In this document: positions 54,714 through 63,693 of the stretch, piece after piece
How positions within the stretch are numbered: the stretch's first letter is position 1
Layout of the letters: each line of letters begins with the position of its first letter
NCBI RefSeq assembly: GCF_002836475.1
Contig: NZ_PJBJ01000030.1
Coordinates: 186,001 to 250,000, forward strand
From: Flavobacterium sp. ALD4
GTDB taxonomy: Bacteria > Bacteroidota > Bacteroidia > Flavobacteriales > Flavobacteriaceae
DNA length: 64,000 nucleotides
Reading direction: 5' to 3'
The notes under the pieces: generated by a model
What the model was told of the DNA's origin: nothing
The model's database searches: none
Seen by the model: the letters and a program-made list of their open reading frames with translations, nothing else
Position numbers and translations under genes: made by a program

Positions 54714-57245
54714 TTATTTCTTTTTTGCTGCAGGTTTCTTTACCGCTGTTTTCTTGGCTACTGCCTTTTTAGCCGGTGCTTTTTTGGCAGCCACTTTTTT
54801 AGCAGGGGTCTTCTTGGCAATCATCTCTTGAACTTCTACCAATGTCAATTTTGTAGCATCAACTTCTTTAGAAAGTTCAATTTTTATTTTTCCTTTGGTT
54901 ATTACGGAGCGTCCCCAACGTGCTTTTTCGACCAAAATCCCTTCCTCTTCCCAGTTATGCAAAACTTTATCAATGTTCTTCTGCAATTTATCTTCAATCA
55001 ATGCTTCAATGTCCGATTGCGATAAATTATCGAAATCATATTTCTTATTCACATTGATAAACAATCCATCCCATTTGATGAAAGGACCAAAACGGCCAGT
55101 ACCTTTCTGCACTCCTTCTCCTTTATAGACAGTAATTGGCGCATCGGCAATTGCTTTCTCGTCAATTAATTCCTGCGCTCTTTTAAAATCTACATCCAAA
55201 GGATTTTCTCCTTTTGGCAAAGAAACAAAAGCAGCTCCATGACGAATGTAAGGTCCATAACGACCATTACTGACCTGAACTTCTTCCCCTTTATATTCCC
55301 CTAAATCTTTCGGAAGCAGAAAAAGATCTAATGCTTCTTCCAAAGTTATGGTACCAATATTTTGATCTGCCATTAAACTGGCAAATTTTTTCTCTTCATC
55401 ATCCGCTTCACCAATTTGGGCCACTGGACCAAATTTTCCTAAACGAACTAAAACCTGCTTCTCAGTTTTAGGGTCTTTTCCTAAAATCCTTTCTCCACTT
55501 TCTCTCTCAGCATTCGCTTCCACATCTTTCACGATAGGGTGAAATTGATCGTAGAACTCTTTCATCATCACCGCCCAATCCACATTTCCTTCAGCTATTT
55601 CATCAAAATCCTGTTCCACTTTTGCAGTGAAATTATAATCCAAAATATTTCCGAAATTCTTCACCAAGAAATCAGTAACGATTGTACCTATATCTGTCGG
55701 AACTAATTTTCCTTTATCAGAACCTGTATTTTCTTTAAGTAACTTTTCTTCTAATTTCCCCGACTGCAAGACTAATTGCGTATATTTTCGCTCCTGACCG
55801 TCAAGATTTCCTTTCTCAACATAATTTCTGTTGAGAATTGTTGAAATCGTAGGTGCATAAGTTGACGGACGACCAATTCCTAACTCTTCCAGTTTTTTAA
55901 CCAAAGAAGCTTCTGTATAGCGTGCTGGAGGTCTTGAATATCGCTCCGTTGCCGTAATATAATTGTTGTGAAGTTTCTCACTGACTTTCATCGCAGGTAA
56001 CATTCCGTCCTGCTCTTCTTCATCGTCATCATGACCTTCCAAGTACACTTTCAAAAAACCTTCAAAAAGCAACACCTCACCAGAAGCCGTGAAAATTTCA
56101 CTGTGATTGTTAGCTTCAATTTTGACGTTTGTTCGTTCTAGCTTGGCATCACTCATCTGAGAAGCTAAAGTTCTTTTCCATATTAGATCATATAATCGGG
56201 CTTGATCTCTATCGATATTCACCGTATGACGCGACATATCCGTTGGGCGAATCGCCTCATGCGCTTCCTGTGCTCCTTTGCTTTTATTAACAAAAGTTCG
56301 AGGTCTAGAAAACTCTTTTCCGTACGATTTAATAATTTCTGCCTGAGCAGCTTCCATGGCATCTTTAGAAAGGTTTACACTATCCGTTCTCATATAAGTT
56401 ATAAGTCCAGCTTCGTACAAACGTTGCGCTAATTGCATGGTAATTCCAACAGGCAAATACAATTTACGTGCCGCTTCTTGTTGTAAAGTTGAAGTAGTAA
56501 ATGGTCCCGTTGGGGATTTCTTGGTTGGTTTCGTTTCTAAGTCTGAAACCTTATAGTTTGAACCGACATTTTTCTTTAAAAAATCCTCAGCTTCTTTTTT
56601 TGTATTGAAATTTTTCGGAAGTTTTGCTTTGAACGATTTTCCAGCTTCATTAGTGAATTCCGCCACAACAGAATAGCTTGCGACTGCGTTAAAACTCTGA
56701 ATTTCACGTTCGCGTTCCACAATCAGACGTACCGAAACTGACTGCACACGTCCCGCCGATAATCCTCCTTTAATTTTTCTCCATAATACAGGAGATAATT
56801 CATAACCCACTAACCTGTCAAGCACTCTCCTTGCTTGTTGCGCATTCACTAAATTATAGTCAATTTCACGTGGATTATCAATTGCTTTTAAAATAGCACT
56901 TTTTGTGATTTCATGAAAAACGATTCGTTTAGTTTTTGCCTTATCCAGTTTTAGCTCCTCGGATAAATGCCAAGAAATAGCTTCTCCCTCACGATCCTCA
57001 TCACTTGCTAACCAAACCATTTCTGCTTTTTTAGCCAAACCTTTCAATTTGGTTACTAAAGCTTTTTTATCGGCCGAAACTTCATATTTAGGTTTAAAAC
57101 CATTCTCTACATCAACTCCTATTTCTTTAGAAGGCAAGTCGGCAATATGCCCATAACTTGACTCTACTTGAAAATCACTTCCTAAAAATTTCTCGATTGT
57201 TTTCGCCTTTGCGGGGGACTCAACTATTACTAAATTCTTTGCCAT
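54714..57245 (-). CDS. topA: DNA topoisomerase I
   Basis: Type IA topoisomerase that relaxes negative supercoils. The protein is 843 residues: Toprim domain at the start (KNLVIVESPAKAKTIEKFLG, VWLASDEDREGEAISWHL), core with the catalytic tyrosine Y284 in GLITYMRTDSVN, then repeated C-terminal domains that lack tetracysteine zinc fingers (GRYGPYIRHG, TGRFGPFIKWDG). The last 30 residues are a Lys/Ala-rich tail (TPAKKVAAKKAPAKKAVAKK), a DNA-binding extension common in this phylum. The arginase-fold gene follows by 1 bp, so they are probably co-transcribed. Confidence 0.97.
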   Translation of the reverse strand: MAKNLVIVESPAKAKTIEKFLGSDFQVESSYGHIADLPSKEIGVDVENGFKPKYEVSADKKALVTKLKGLAKKAEMVWLASDEDREGEAISWHLSEELKLDKAKTKRIVFHEITKSAILKAIDNPREIDYNLVNAQQARRVLDRLVGYELSPVLWRKIKGGLSAGRVQSVSVRLIVEREREIQSFNAVASYSVVAEFTNEAGKSFKAKLPKNFNTKKEAEDFLKKNVGSNYKVSDLETKPTKKSPTGPFTTSTLQQEAARKLYLPVGITMQLAQRLYEAGLITYMRTDSVNLSKDAMEAAQAEIIKSYGKEFSRPRTFVNKSKGAQEAHEAIRPTDMSRHTVNIDRDQARLYDLIWKRTLASQMSDAKLERTNVKIEANNHSEIFTASGEVLLFEGFLKVYLEGHDDDEEEQDGMLPAMKVSEKLHNNYITATERYSRPPARYTEASLVKKLEELGIGRPSTYAPTISTILNRNYVEKGNLDGQERKYTQLVLQSGKLEEKLLKENTGSDKGKLVPTDIGTIVTDFLVKNFGNILDYNFTAKVEQDFDEIAEGNVDWAVMMKEFYDQFHPIVKDVEANAERESGERILGKDPKTEKQVLVRLGKFGPVAQIGEADDEEKKFASLMADQNIGTITLEEALDLFLLPKDLGEYKGEEVQVSNGRYGPYIRHGAAFVSLPKGENPLDVDFKRAQELIDEKAIADAPITVYKGEGVQKGTGRFGPFIKWDGLFINVNKKYDFDNLSQSDIEALIEDKLQKNIDKVLHNWEEEGILVEKARWGRSVITKGKIKIELSKEVDATKLTLVEVQEMIAKKTPAKKVAAKKAPAKKAVAKKTAVKKPAAKKK

Positions 57246-57420
57246 TGCTCTATTTTTCTAGGACAAAAGTAGAAGTTTTTTTTAAATATTGGGCTTCTGA
57301 AAATTTTAAAAATATTTATCATCAAAAAAACAGCACATAAAACCTTAAATAACAGCATGTCTTAAAACTTATAATAATCATTTCTCTCAAAACTGCTAAC
57401 CACATAATAAGGAACAAGAA

Positions 57421-58176
57421 TTAGTCTTTTCCGGCAACAACAACGTCAATGCCTAATTCTTCTAGTTTCGCTTTCGTTTCGTTGTAAATACCCCCTGTAA
57501 TTAAAACATAAATTCTATGTAAATTACAAATTTCACCCAACCCTCTCATATTCATTTTTGTTGAATCTGCCAATACAATAACCTTCTCAGCAACATCAAT
57601 CATTGCTAGATTTAGATGCGCTTCGAGAGCATTCGAGGTACTTAATCCAAATTACAGAAGAGTACAATCTGTTCCTAAAAACAACTTGCCATAAGAAAAC
57701 TGGTCTAAAATAGCTTCCACAATGGGCACTGACGAAGTTGAACTCTTTCGAATATCTCCGCCTAGTTGAATTGTATCAATACTTGTCTCTTTACGTAGCT
57801 ATAACGAAACCTTTAAGGAGGGCATAAGCACAGTCAGTTTATGAAATCCTTTAATAATTTGTTACTAATAATGAATGTTAGAACCCAATCCTACTATTAC
57901 GAAATAATTATTACTTATACATTATAATGCTTCTTTTGCAATTTCCTTTTTCCCCCTACCCGCATCTTCATAAAGTACATCTCTTTCAAAAGCATAAATG
58001 GGTTGCTTACTGGCCCGACAGTGAATGCGATGCAAAAGCTTTTCATTCTCTAAAAAGTTCAAGTCCTTTCGAATGATTATGGTGGAAAAACTATGTGTTT
58101 CACACAAATCAACCACATTCACATATCCTTTTTGATTTAACTCGTGAAGTATACCCTCTTGTCTTCTATTGATTAT
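57421..58176 (-). pseudogene. Decayed DeoR/GlpR-type repressor
   Basis: A full-length but broken DeoR-family gene. The N-terminal helix-turn-helix reads INRRQEGILHELNQKGYVNV and VVDLCETHSFSTIIIRKDL, but ATA stands where the start codon should be. A stop follows at 57922-57924 after GRGKKEIAKEAL. Further traces are SIDTIQLGGDIRKSS and FSYGKLFLGTDCTLL then a stop, and MIDVAEKVIVLADSTKM with a readable end to 57421. The sugar-phosphate sensing part is thus split by several stops. It is divergent from intact glpD, so it was probably the glycerol-3-phosphate repressor. Confidence 0.85.
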
Positions 58177-58300
58177 AATTATAACACATGGTCTAGTTAA
58201 TTTTGATTATATTTAAAAATTACAAAAACCAATAATTTCATTTCGCGATAGTTTTTATTTGAAAGAGATTAAAATTTTAAAATAATAAATGTTGAAAGTT

Positions 58301-59884
58301 ATGAACCGATCTGAACAATTAACAAAACTAAAAGAAACATCAGAATGGGACGTAATCATCATAGGTGGAGGAGCTAATGGTCTGGGAACCGCACTTGATT
58401 CTGCCAGTCGAGGGTACAAAACTATTTTGGTTGAAGCAGTAGATTTCGCAAAAGGAACATCAAGCAGATCCACTAAATTAGTTCACGGCGGAGTACGCTA
58501 CCTAGAGCAAGGCAACATATCCCTTGTCATGGAAGCTCTAAAAGAAAGAGGCTTAATGGTGAAAAACGCTAAACATCTTGTCCAAAATCAAACTTTCGTC
58601 ATACCTAACTACAATTGGTGGGGTGGTTATTTCTACACCATAGGACTCACTATTTACGATATGTTAGCCGGTAAATTAAGCTTAGGTAAATCTAAATATA
58701 TTTCAAGGAAAAAAACAATTGAACTATTACCTACTATTGAGCAAAACGGATTAGTGAACGGTGTTATATATCAAGACGGTCAATTTGACGATTCACGATT
58801 AGCGATCAACCTAGCCCAGACGGCAATAGAAAATGGCGCTTGCGTTTTAAACTACACCAAGGTTGTCAACTTGTTGAAAGATAGCCAAAACCAGATAACT
58901 GGCGTTCAGGTCAAAAACCAAGAAACCCAAGAGTTATTTGACCTAAAAGGAAAAGCTATCATAAACGCAACTGGTGTTTTTATCAATTCAATAATGAAAT
59001 TGAATGATACTGTTTATAAAAAATACATTGTTCCGAGTCAAGGAATCCATCTCGTTTTTGACAAATCGTTTCTGCCTACCGACCACGCATTAATGATTCC
59101 AAAAACAAGTGATGGAAGAGTTTTATTTGCCGTACCCTGGCATAATAAAATTGTTGTGGGAACAACAGACACTTTAATCAAAAGTCACAGTTTAGAACCT
59201 ATCGCATTAGAAAAAGAAATCGATTTTGTCCTGGAAACCGCTCAAAGATTCTTAGCTAAGAAACCCACGCGCGCAGACGTACTGTCAGTTTTTGCCGGAT
59301 TAAGACCACTTGCTGCGCCTGAAGAAGAAGGGAAAAGCACTAAAGAAGTATCAAGGAGCCATAAAATAATAGTTTCTGAAACCGGACTAATCACTATAAC
59401 CGGCGGTAAATGGACCACTTACAGAAAAATTGCCGAAGACATTATTGACAAAGCAATCACTGTGCGTCATCTGCCTAAAAAAGAATGTAAAACAAAAGGC
59501 GTTTCAATTCACGGAAACATCAAAACAAGCACTGCTGATCGTGAAAACCACCTATACATTTACGGAACTGATATTCCTAAAATACTAGAACTACAAAGAC
59601 AAGAACCTGAATTAAAACAAAAGCTACATCCAAGTTACGACTATACAATGGCTGAAGTTGTTTGGGCAATCCGTTATGAAATGGCAAGAACAATTGACGA
59701 TGTGCTTTCAAGAAGAGTACGCCTCTTGTTTTTAGACGCTCGTGCGGCCATTGCTGTTTCAGGAAAAGTTGCGCAATTACTCTCTAAAGAACTTGGTCGC
59801 GATGAAGCCTGGAAGGAAAACCAAATAACTCAATTTAAGAAACTGGCAAACGGATTTATTTTGACAGAATTTCAAATAAAATAA
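58301..59884 (+). CDS. glpD: Glycerol-3-phosphate dehydrogenase (FAD)
   Basis: Membrane-associated flavoenzyme that oxidises glycerol-3-phosphate to dihydroxyacetone phosphate and feeds quinones. With start at MNRSEQLTKLKETSEWDVII (58301) it has 527 residues; an ATG 4 codons earlier is also possible. FAD motif VIIIGGGANGLGTALDSA, then KGTSSRSTKLVHGGVRYLEQ with the substrate-binding arginines, and AGLRPLAAPEEEGKSTKE. The C-terminal DAO_C-like domain is complete. It is divergent from a dead DeoR-type regulator, so its control may have been lost. Confidence 0.94.
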   Translation: MNRSEQLTKLKETSEWDVIIIGGGANGLGTALDSASRGYKTILVEAVDFAKGTSSRSTKLVHGGVRYLEQGNISLVMEALKERGLMVKNAKHLVQNQTFVIPNYNWWGGYFYTIGLTIYDMLAGKLSLGKSKYISRKKTIELLPTIEQNGLVNGVIYQDGQFDDSRLAINLAQTAIENGACVLNYTKVVNLLKDSQNQITGVQVKNQETQELFDLKGKAIINATGVFINSIMKLNDTVYKKYIVPSQGIHLVFDKSFLPTDHALMIPKTSDGRVLFAVPWHNKIVVGTTDTLIKSHSLEPIALEKEIDFVLETAQRFLAKKPTRADVLSVFAGLRPLAAPEEEGKSTKEVSRSHKIIVSETGLITITGGKWTTYRKIAEDIIDKAITVRHLPKKECKTKGVSIHGNIKTSTADRENHLYIYGTDIPKILELQRQEPELKQKLHPSYDYTMAEVVWAIRYEMARTIDDVLSRRVRLLFLDARAAIAVSGKVAQLLSKELGRDEAWKENQITQFKKLANGFILTEFQIK

Positions 59885-59960
59885 TTTACAACCCTATTAG
59901 CTAGCCTAAAAAAAATCCAAAAACGAAAAACAGATTAATCTTGGTACTTGACTAAAATAC

Positions 59961-60300
59961 AGCGTCGGCTAGAACAACTGTCTTTAACCGCGGCTATCGG
60001 AAACAGTAATTACGCCTTAAGTGAAAGCCAAACCTTAACGTTAGGAATTTGGGATGGAGCTCGATATTAAAGCAGCAATGATTATCGTAGTAGAAACTCA
60101 GCCTATGTAGAATTGAGCTATCCGCTGATCCGCAATCAAAAGTAAATTTGAATGTATTTATGGGCGTCACCTTACCCATTAACGGAAACAAACACCTATT
60201 TCCCAACAAAATTGAAAGTAATTTTGATACCGTAAACACAGGCATAAAAGCAGCTAAAAATATTTAACTACAAACTACCCGCTTCAACAACAGCAATGCG
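59961..60300 (+). pseudogene. Remnant of an outer-membrane-type beta-barrel gene
   Basis: Beta-strand-like pieces in two frames: AIGNSNYALSESQTLTLGIW then a stop, NSAYVELSYPL, a shift, VNLNVFMGVTLPINGNKHLF, FDTVNTGIKAAKNI and a stop. Alternating aromatic/polar strands and the order of pieces suggest the C-terminal half of a porin-like outer-membrane protein, perhaps of the TorF-like kind, but this is pattern memory. No start and no upstream half are visible. Confidence 0.4.
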
Positions 60301-60376
60301 GAACTCTTACAATAAAATCGCCAAACTTAAATTAGATGTAAATTTGTTTTAGGTTTTTGATTTTAATTTGTCATTC

Positions 60377-60409
60377 AAACCTCCCTTTTGTTTTAAGGGA
60401 GGTTTTTTT
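60377..60409 (+). terminator. Hairpin terminator
   Basis: Stem AAACCTCCCTT / AAGGGAGGTTT followed by a T run. It ends the region that holds the decayed barrel gene. Confidence 0.85.
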
Positions 60410-60433
60410 CATTCCTAAAATAGCAAGCCTCAC

Positions 60434-60577
60434 TTAACCCGGATAGCAGCGAAAAGCCCGCAGAAAAAAAAGTTTAAGTTTCAGCTTATGTGAAAACGAC
60501 TAAAAGAACCTCTTTATGATACTTGGGAAACCCGGATTTTTTGCGAGGCCTTAAAACGAATAGCCATAAACAGCTCT
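60434..60577 (+). repeat. Dispersed intergenic element, copy E (most diverged)
   Basis: Begins TTAACCCGGATAGCAGCGA, has the central AAAAGAACCTCTTT and ends ACGAATAGCCATAAACAGCTC. Order of the parts follows copies B-D but identity is low. Confidence 0.4.
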
Positions 60578-60631
60578 TGAAAGAACACAATTAGAACGAC
60601 TTAAAACATTGTTAATTCTTCATCTGACATC

Positions 60632-60663
60632 TTGTCACATTCGCACAAATAATTGTACCTTTG
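60632..60663 (+). promoter_or_regulatory. Promoter of miaB
   Basis: TTG (60632-60634), 21-nt spacer, TACCTTTG (60656-60663), 34 bp before the miaB ATG. Good match to the Bacteroidota consensus. Confidence 0.78.
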
Positions 60664-60697
60664 CGACCTTATTTAAACACACTTTTGAAAGTGACTT

Positions 60698-62143
60698 ATG
60701 GAAAAGATTATTGAAGAAAGCAAACAAGGAGAAACCCTTGTTTTAGAAAACAAACCCGAGAACACAAAAAAACTTTTTATAGAAAGCTATGGCTGTGCGA
60801 TGAACTTTTCTGATAGTGAAATCGTGGCTTCCATACTGTCCGGAAACGGATACAACACGACGCAAGTGCTCGAAGAGGCCGATTTAGTTTTGGTGAATAC
60901 CTGCTCCATTCGTGACAAGGCGGAACAAACTGTTCGTAAACGTTTGGAGAAATACAATGCGGTGAAACGCATAAACCCAAAAATGAAAGTTGGAGTTTTA
61001 GGTTGTATGGCAGAACGTTTGAAAGACAAATTCCTAGAAGAAGAAAAAATCGTGGATCTTGTTGTGGGTCCTGATGCCTACAAAGACCTGCCCAATTTAT
61101 TGGCAGAAGTTGAAGAAGGACGTGACGCCATCAACGTGATTTTGTCAAAAGACGAAACATACGGCGACATTTCACCGGTTCGCTTGATGAGCAATGGCAT
61201 CACCGCTTTGGTTTCCATCACGCGGGGTTGTGACAATATGTGTACGTTTTGCGTGGTGCCTTTTACCCGTGGACGCGAACGCAGTCGTGAGCCCCAAAGT
61301 ATTATGAAAGAAATTCAGGATTTGTGGGACAAAGGGTTCAAAGAAATCACACTTCTTGGACAAAATGTGGACAGTTATCTTTGGTATGGTGGCGGATTGA
61401 AAAAAGATTTCGCAAACGCTTCTGAAATGCAAAAAGCAACCGCAGTTGATTTTGACCAATTATTAGAAATGGCGGCTGTTGGCTTTCCAAAAATGAGAAT
61501 TCGCTTTTCGACATCCAATCCACAGGACATGCACGAAAGTGTATTGCACGTAATCGCAAAGCATCCTAATATCTGCAAACACATTCATTTACCGGTTCAA
61601 TCAGGCAGCAATAGAATCTTAAAGGAAATGAACCGTTTGCATACCCGTGAAGAATACATGGCTTTGATTGATAAAATAAGAACTATTATTCCAAACGGCT
61701 CTATATCACAAGATATGATTGCTGGCTTCCCAACAGAAACAGAGCAAGATCATCAAGATACGTTGAGTTTAATGCAATATGTGAGATATAATTTTGGATA
61801 CATGTACTCCTACTCTGAAAGACCTGGGACTCTGGCAGGAAGAAAAATGGAAGATGATGTTACTGATAAAATCAAAGCAAGAAGATTACAAGAAATTGTA
61901 GACTTGCAACAAAAGCATGCCTGGTCACGCTCTGAGGAATTTATTGGACAAACTGTAGAGGTTTTAGTAGAGAAAGTTTCGAAAAAATCTACTGAAGAAT
62001 TTTCTGGAAGAAACTCACAAAGCATTACCGTAGTTTTTCCGAAAGAAGCATACGCTATTGGTGACTTTGTAAATGTAAAAATAACATCTTGTACCAGCGG
62101 AACTTTGAAAGGGGAAGCAGTGGGATTGAGCGAAATGAATTAG
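60698..62143 (+). CDS. miaB: tRNA-2-methylthio-N6-dimethylallyladenosine synthase
   Basis: Radical SAM methylthiotransferase that modifies A37 of tRNAs reading UNN codons. The protein is 481 residues. The N-terminal UPF0004 domain has its three cluster cysteines C33, C69 and C103. The radical SAM motif is C178xxxC182xxC185 (TRGCDNMCTFCVVPFTRG). The C-terminal TRAM domain (about 415-478) is complete. It is followed by a sigma-54 activator and lptE, an order I recall as common in flavobacteria. Confidence 0.97.
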   Translation: MEKIIEESKQGETLVLENKPENTKKLFIESYGCAMNFSDSEIVASILSGNGYNTTQVLEEADLVLVNTCSIRDKAEQTVRKRLEKYNAVKRINPKMKVGVLGCMAERLKDKFLEEEKIVDLVVGPDAYKDLPNLLAEVEEGRDAINVILSKDETYGDISPVRLMSNGITALVSITRGCDNMCTFCVVPFTRGRERSREPQSIMKEIQDLWDKGFKEITLLGQNVDSYLWYGGGLKKDFANASEMQKATAVDFDQLLEMAAVGFPKMRIRFSTSNPQDMHESVLHVIAKHPNICKHIHLPVQSGSNRILKEMNRLHTREEYMALIDKIRTIIPNGSISQDMIAGFPTETEQDHQDTLSLMQYVRYNFGYMYSYSERPGTLAGRKMEDDVTDKIKARRLQEIVDLQQKHAWSRSEEFIGQTVEVLVEKVSKKSTEEFSGRNSQSITVVFPKEAYAIGDFVNVKITSCTSGTLKGEAVGLSEMN

Positions 62144-62177
62144 ATTTATTAGCAACAGATTGAATTTAAAAAAAAGT

Positions 62178-62209
62178 CACCACGAATTACAAAAATTAGC
62201 ACGAATTAT
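62178..62209. repeat. Short intergenic repeat
   Basis: Holds two ACGAATTA units about 20 bp apart (CACCACGAATTACAAAAATT, then AGCACGAATT). It resembles short sequences common between flavobacterial genes. Confidence 0.35.
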
Positions 62210-62274
62210 TCTGATTTTAATTAAAATAATTTCTCAAAATTGGATATGGAGTGGCATAAACAAGACAAAATATA

Positions 62275-63534
62275 ATGGATACAGTTCAAGCTATAAAACA
62301 ACGATTTGAGATTATCGGTAATGAACCGAAGCTAAATCGTGCGATAGAAAAAGCCATTCAAGTTGCCCCTACTGACATTTCAGTATTGGTTGTGGGTGAA
62401 AGTGGTGTCGGAAAAGAAAGCATTCCAAAAATCATACATTCCCTTTCGCATAGAAAACATGGGAAATATATTGCCGTAAACTGTGGTGCCATACCGGAAG
62501 GAACTATCGATAGCGAACTTTTCGGTCATGAGAAAGGTGCTTTTACAGGAGCGACAGGAACACGTGAAGGTTATTTTGAAGTAGCTGATGGCGGAACCAT
62601 TTTTCTGGACGAAGTAGGCGAATTACCGCTAACGACTCAAGTTAGATTACTTCGTGTCCTTGAAAATGGAGAGTTTATAAAAGTAGGTTCTTCCCAAGTT
62701 CAAAAAACAGATGTAAGAATCGTAGCGGCCACCAATGTCAATTTATTTGACGCTATCGAAAAAGGAAAATTCAGAGAAGATTTATATTACCGTCTAAGCA
62801 CTGTTGACATTCTTCTGCCTCCATTGCGAGACAGAAAAGATGATATTCATTTATTATTCAGAAAATTTGCTGCTGATTTTGCCTCCAAATACAAGATGCC
62901 CCCATTGAAACTGGACGAAGGCGCAGTCCAAGTACTACAAAAATTTCGTTGGAGCGGAAACATTCGTCAGCTAAGAAATGTCGCTGAACAAATTTCTGTT
63001 TTGGAAACCAATCGCGATATTACTGCCGCTATTTTACAATCTTATTTACCTTCTGAAGGCAGTAACTTACCTTCCGTGATAAAAAATAAAAAAAGTGACG
63101 GAGACTTTAGTAACGAAAGAGAAATTTTGTACAAAGTGCTTTTTGATATGAAAAGTGATTTACATGATCTAAAAAAACTTACTTTAGAGTTAATGGAAAA
63201 TGGCAGTTCCAAAGTCCAGGAAACCAATAAAAACCTAATCACAAAAATATATGGATCTAAAGAAAATGATAGCGAAATAGATTTTGAAGAAGAGCCAAGA
63301 ACAGCCTTGATCGCCAGTCAAAGCAATGAAGAATCCTATCAGGAGAATGATGATAATTATCTTTTTGCCGAAACTGTCGAGGAGGAGGAAGAAGTCTTAA
63401 GACTAGAACAGAAAGAAATTGAAATGATTAAAAAATCATTGGAAAAGAACAAGGGAAAACGCAAAGCAGCGGCAGATGAATTAGGGATTTCAGAAAGAAC
63501 TTTATATCGAAAAATAAAACAATTCGATTTATAA
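62275..63534 (+). CDS. Sigma-54-dependent transcriptional activator without receiver domain
   Basis: A 419-residue bacterial enhancer-binding protein. The AAA+ domain starts near residue 10: Walker A GESGVGKES (41-49), the sigma-54 contact loop GAFTGA (88-93), Walker B TIFLDEVGEL and the sensor region VRIVAATN. An acidic linker follows (about 320-385, many Glu and Asp), then a Fis-type helix-turn-helix at the end (KRKAAADELGISERTLYRKI). It lacks an N-terminal receiver or sensory domain, so it should be regulated by level or by partner proteins. It lies between miaB and lptE. Confidence 0.94.
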   Translation: MDTVQAIKQRFEIIGNEPKLNRAIEKAIQVAPTDISVLVVGESGVGKESIPKIIHSLSHRKHGKYIAVNCGAIPEGTIDSELFGHEKGAFTGATGTREGYFEVADGGTIFLDEVGELPLTTQVRLLRVLENGEFIKVGSSQVQKTDVRIVAATNVNLFDAIEKGKFREDLYYRLSTVDILLPPLRDRKDDIHLLFRKFAADFASKYKMPPLKLDEGAVQVLQKFRWSGNIRQLRNVAEQISVLETNRDITAAILQSYLPSEGSNLPSVIKNKKSDGDFSNEREILYKVLFDMKSDLHDLKKLTLELMENGSSKVQETNKNLITKIYGSKENDSEIDFEEEPRTALIASQSNEESYQENDDNYLFAETVEEEEEVLRLEQKEIEMIKKSLEKNKGKRKAAADELGISERTLYRKIKQFDL

Positions 63535-63628
63535 CATCCAAAAATAAACTCCCTGTCTGCAGAAAGACTGGCAAATTCCAAATTAGGAAAAACAAAAACT
63601 AATAAATAAATTCTATAATCCAAATTAG

Positions 63629-63636
63629 TATATTTG
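63629..63636 (+). promoter_or_regulatory. Possible promoter box of lptE
   Basis: TATATTTG, fitting TAnnTTTG, about 58 bp before the lptE ATG. No TTG at ideal distance. Confidence 0.4.
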
Positions 63637-63693
63637 ACAAGAATGAAAATTATAAATCGGATCGGATTGTAATTTGGATTTTCAATTATAAAC

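Noticed and set aside
57421..58122. Two separate small genes before glpD
   Set aside because: Their sequences are the C- and N-terminal parts of one DeoR-family protein, so they are pieces of one pseudogene.
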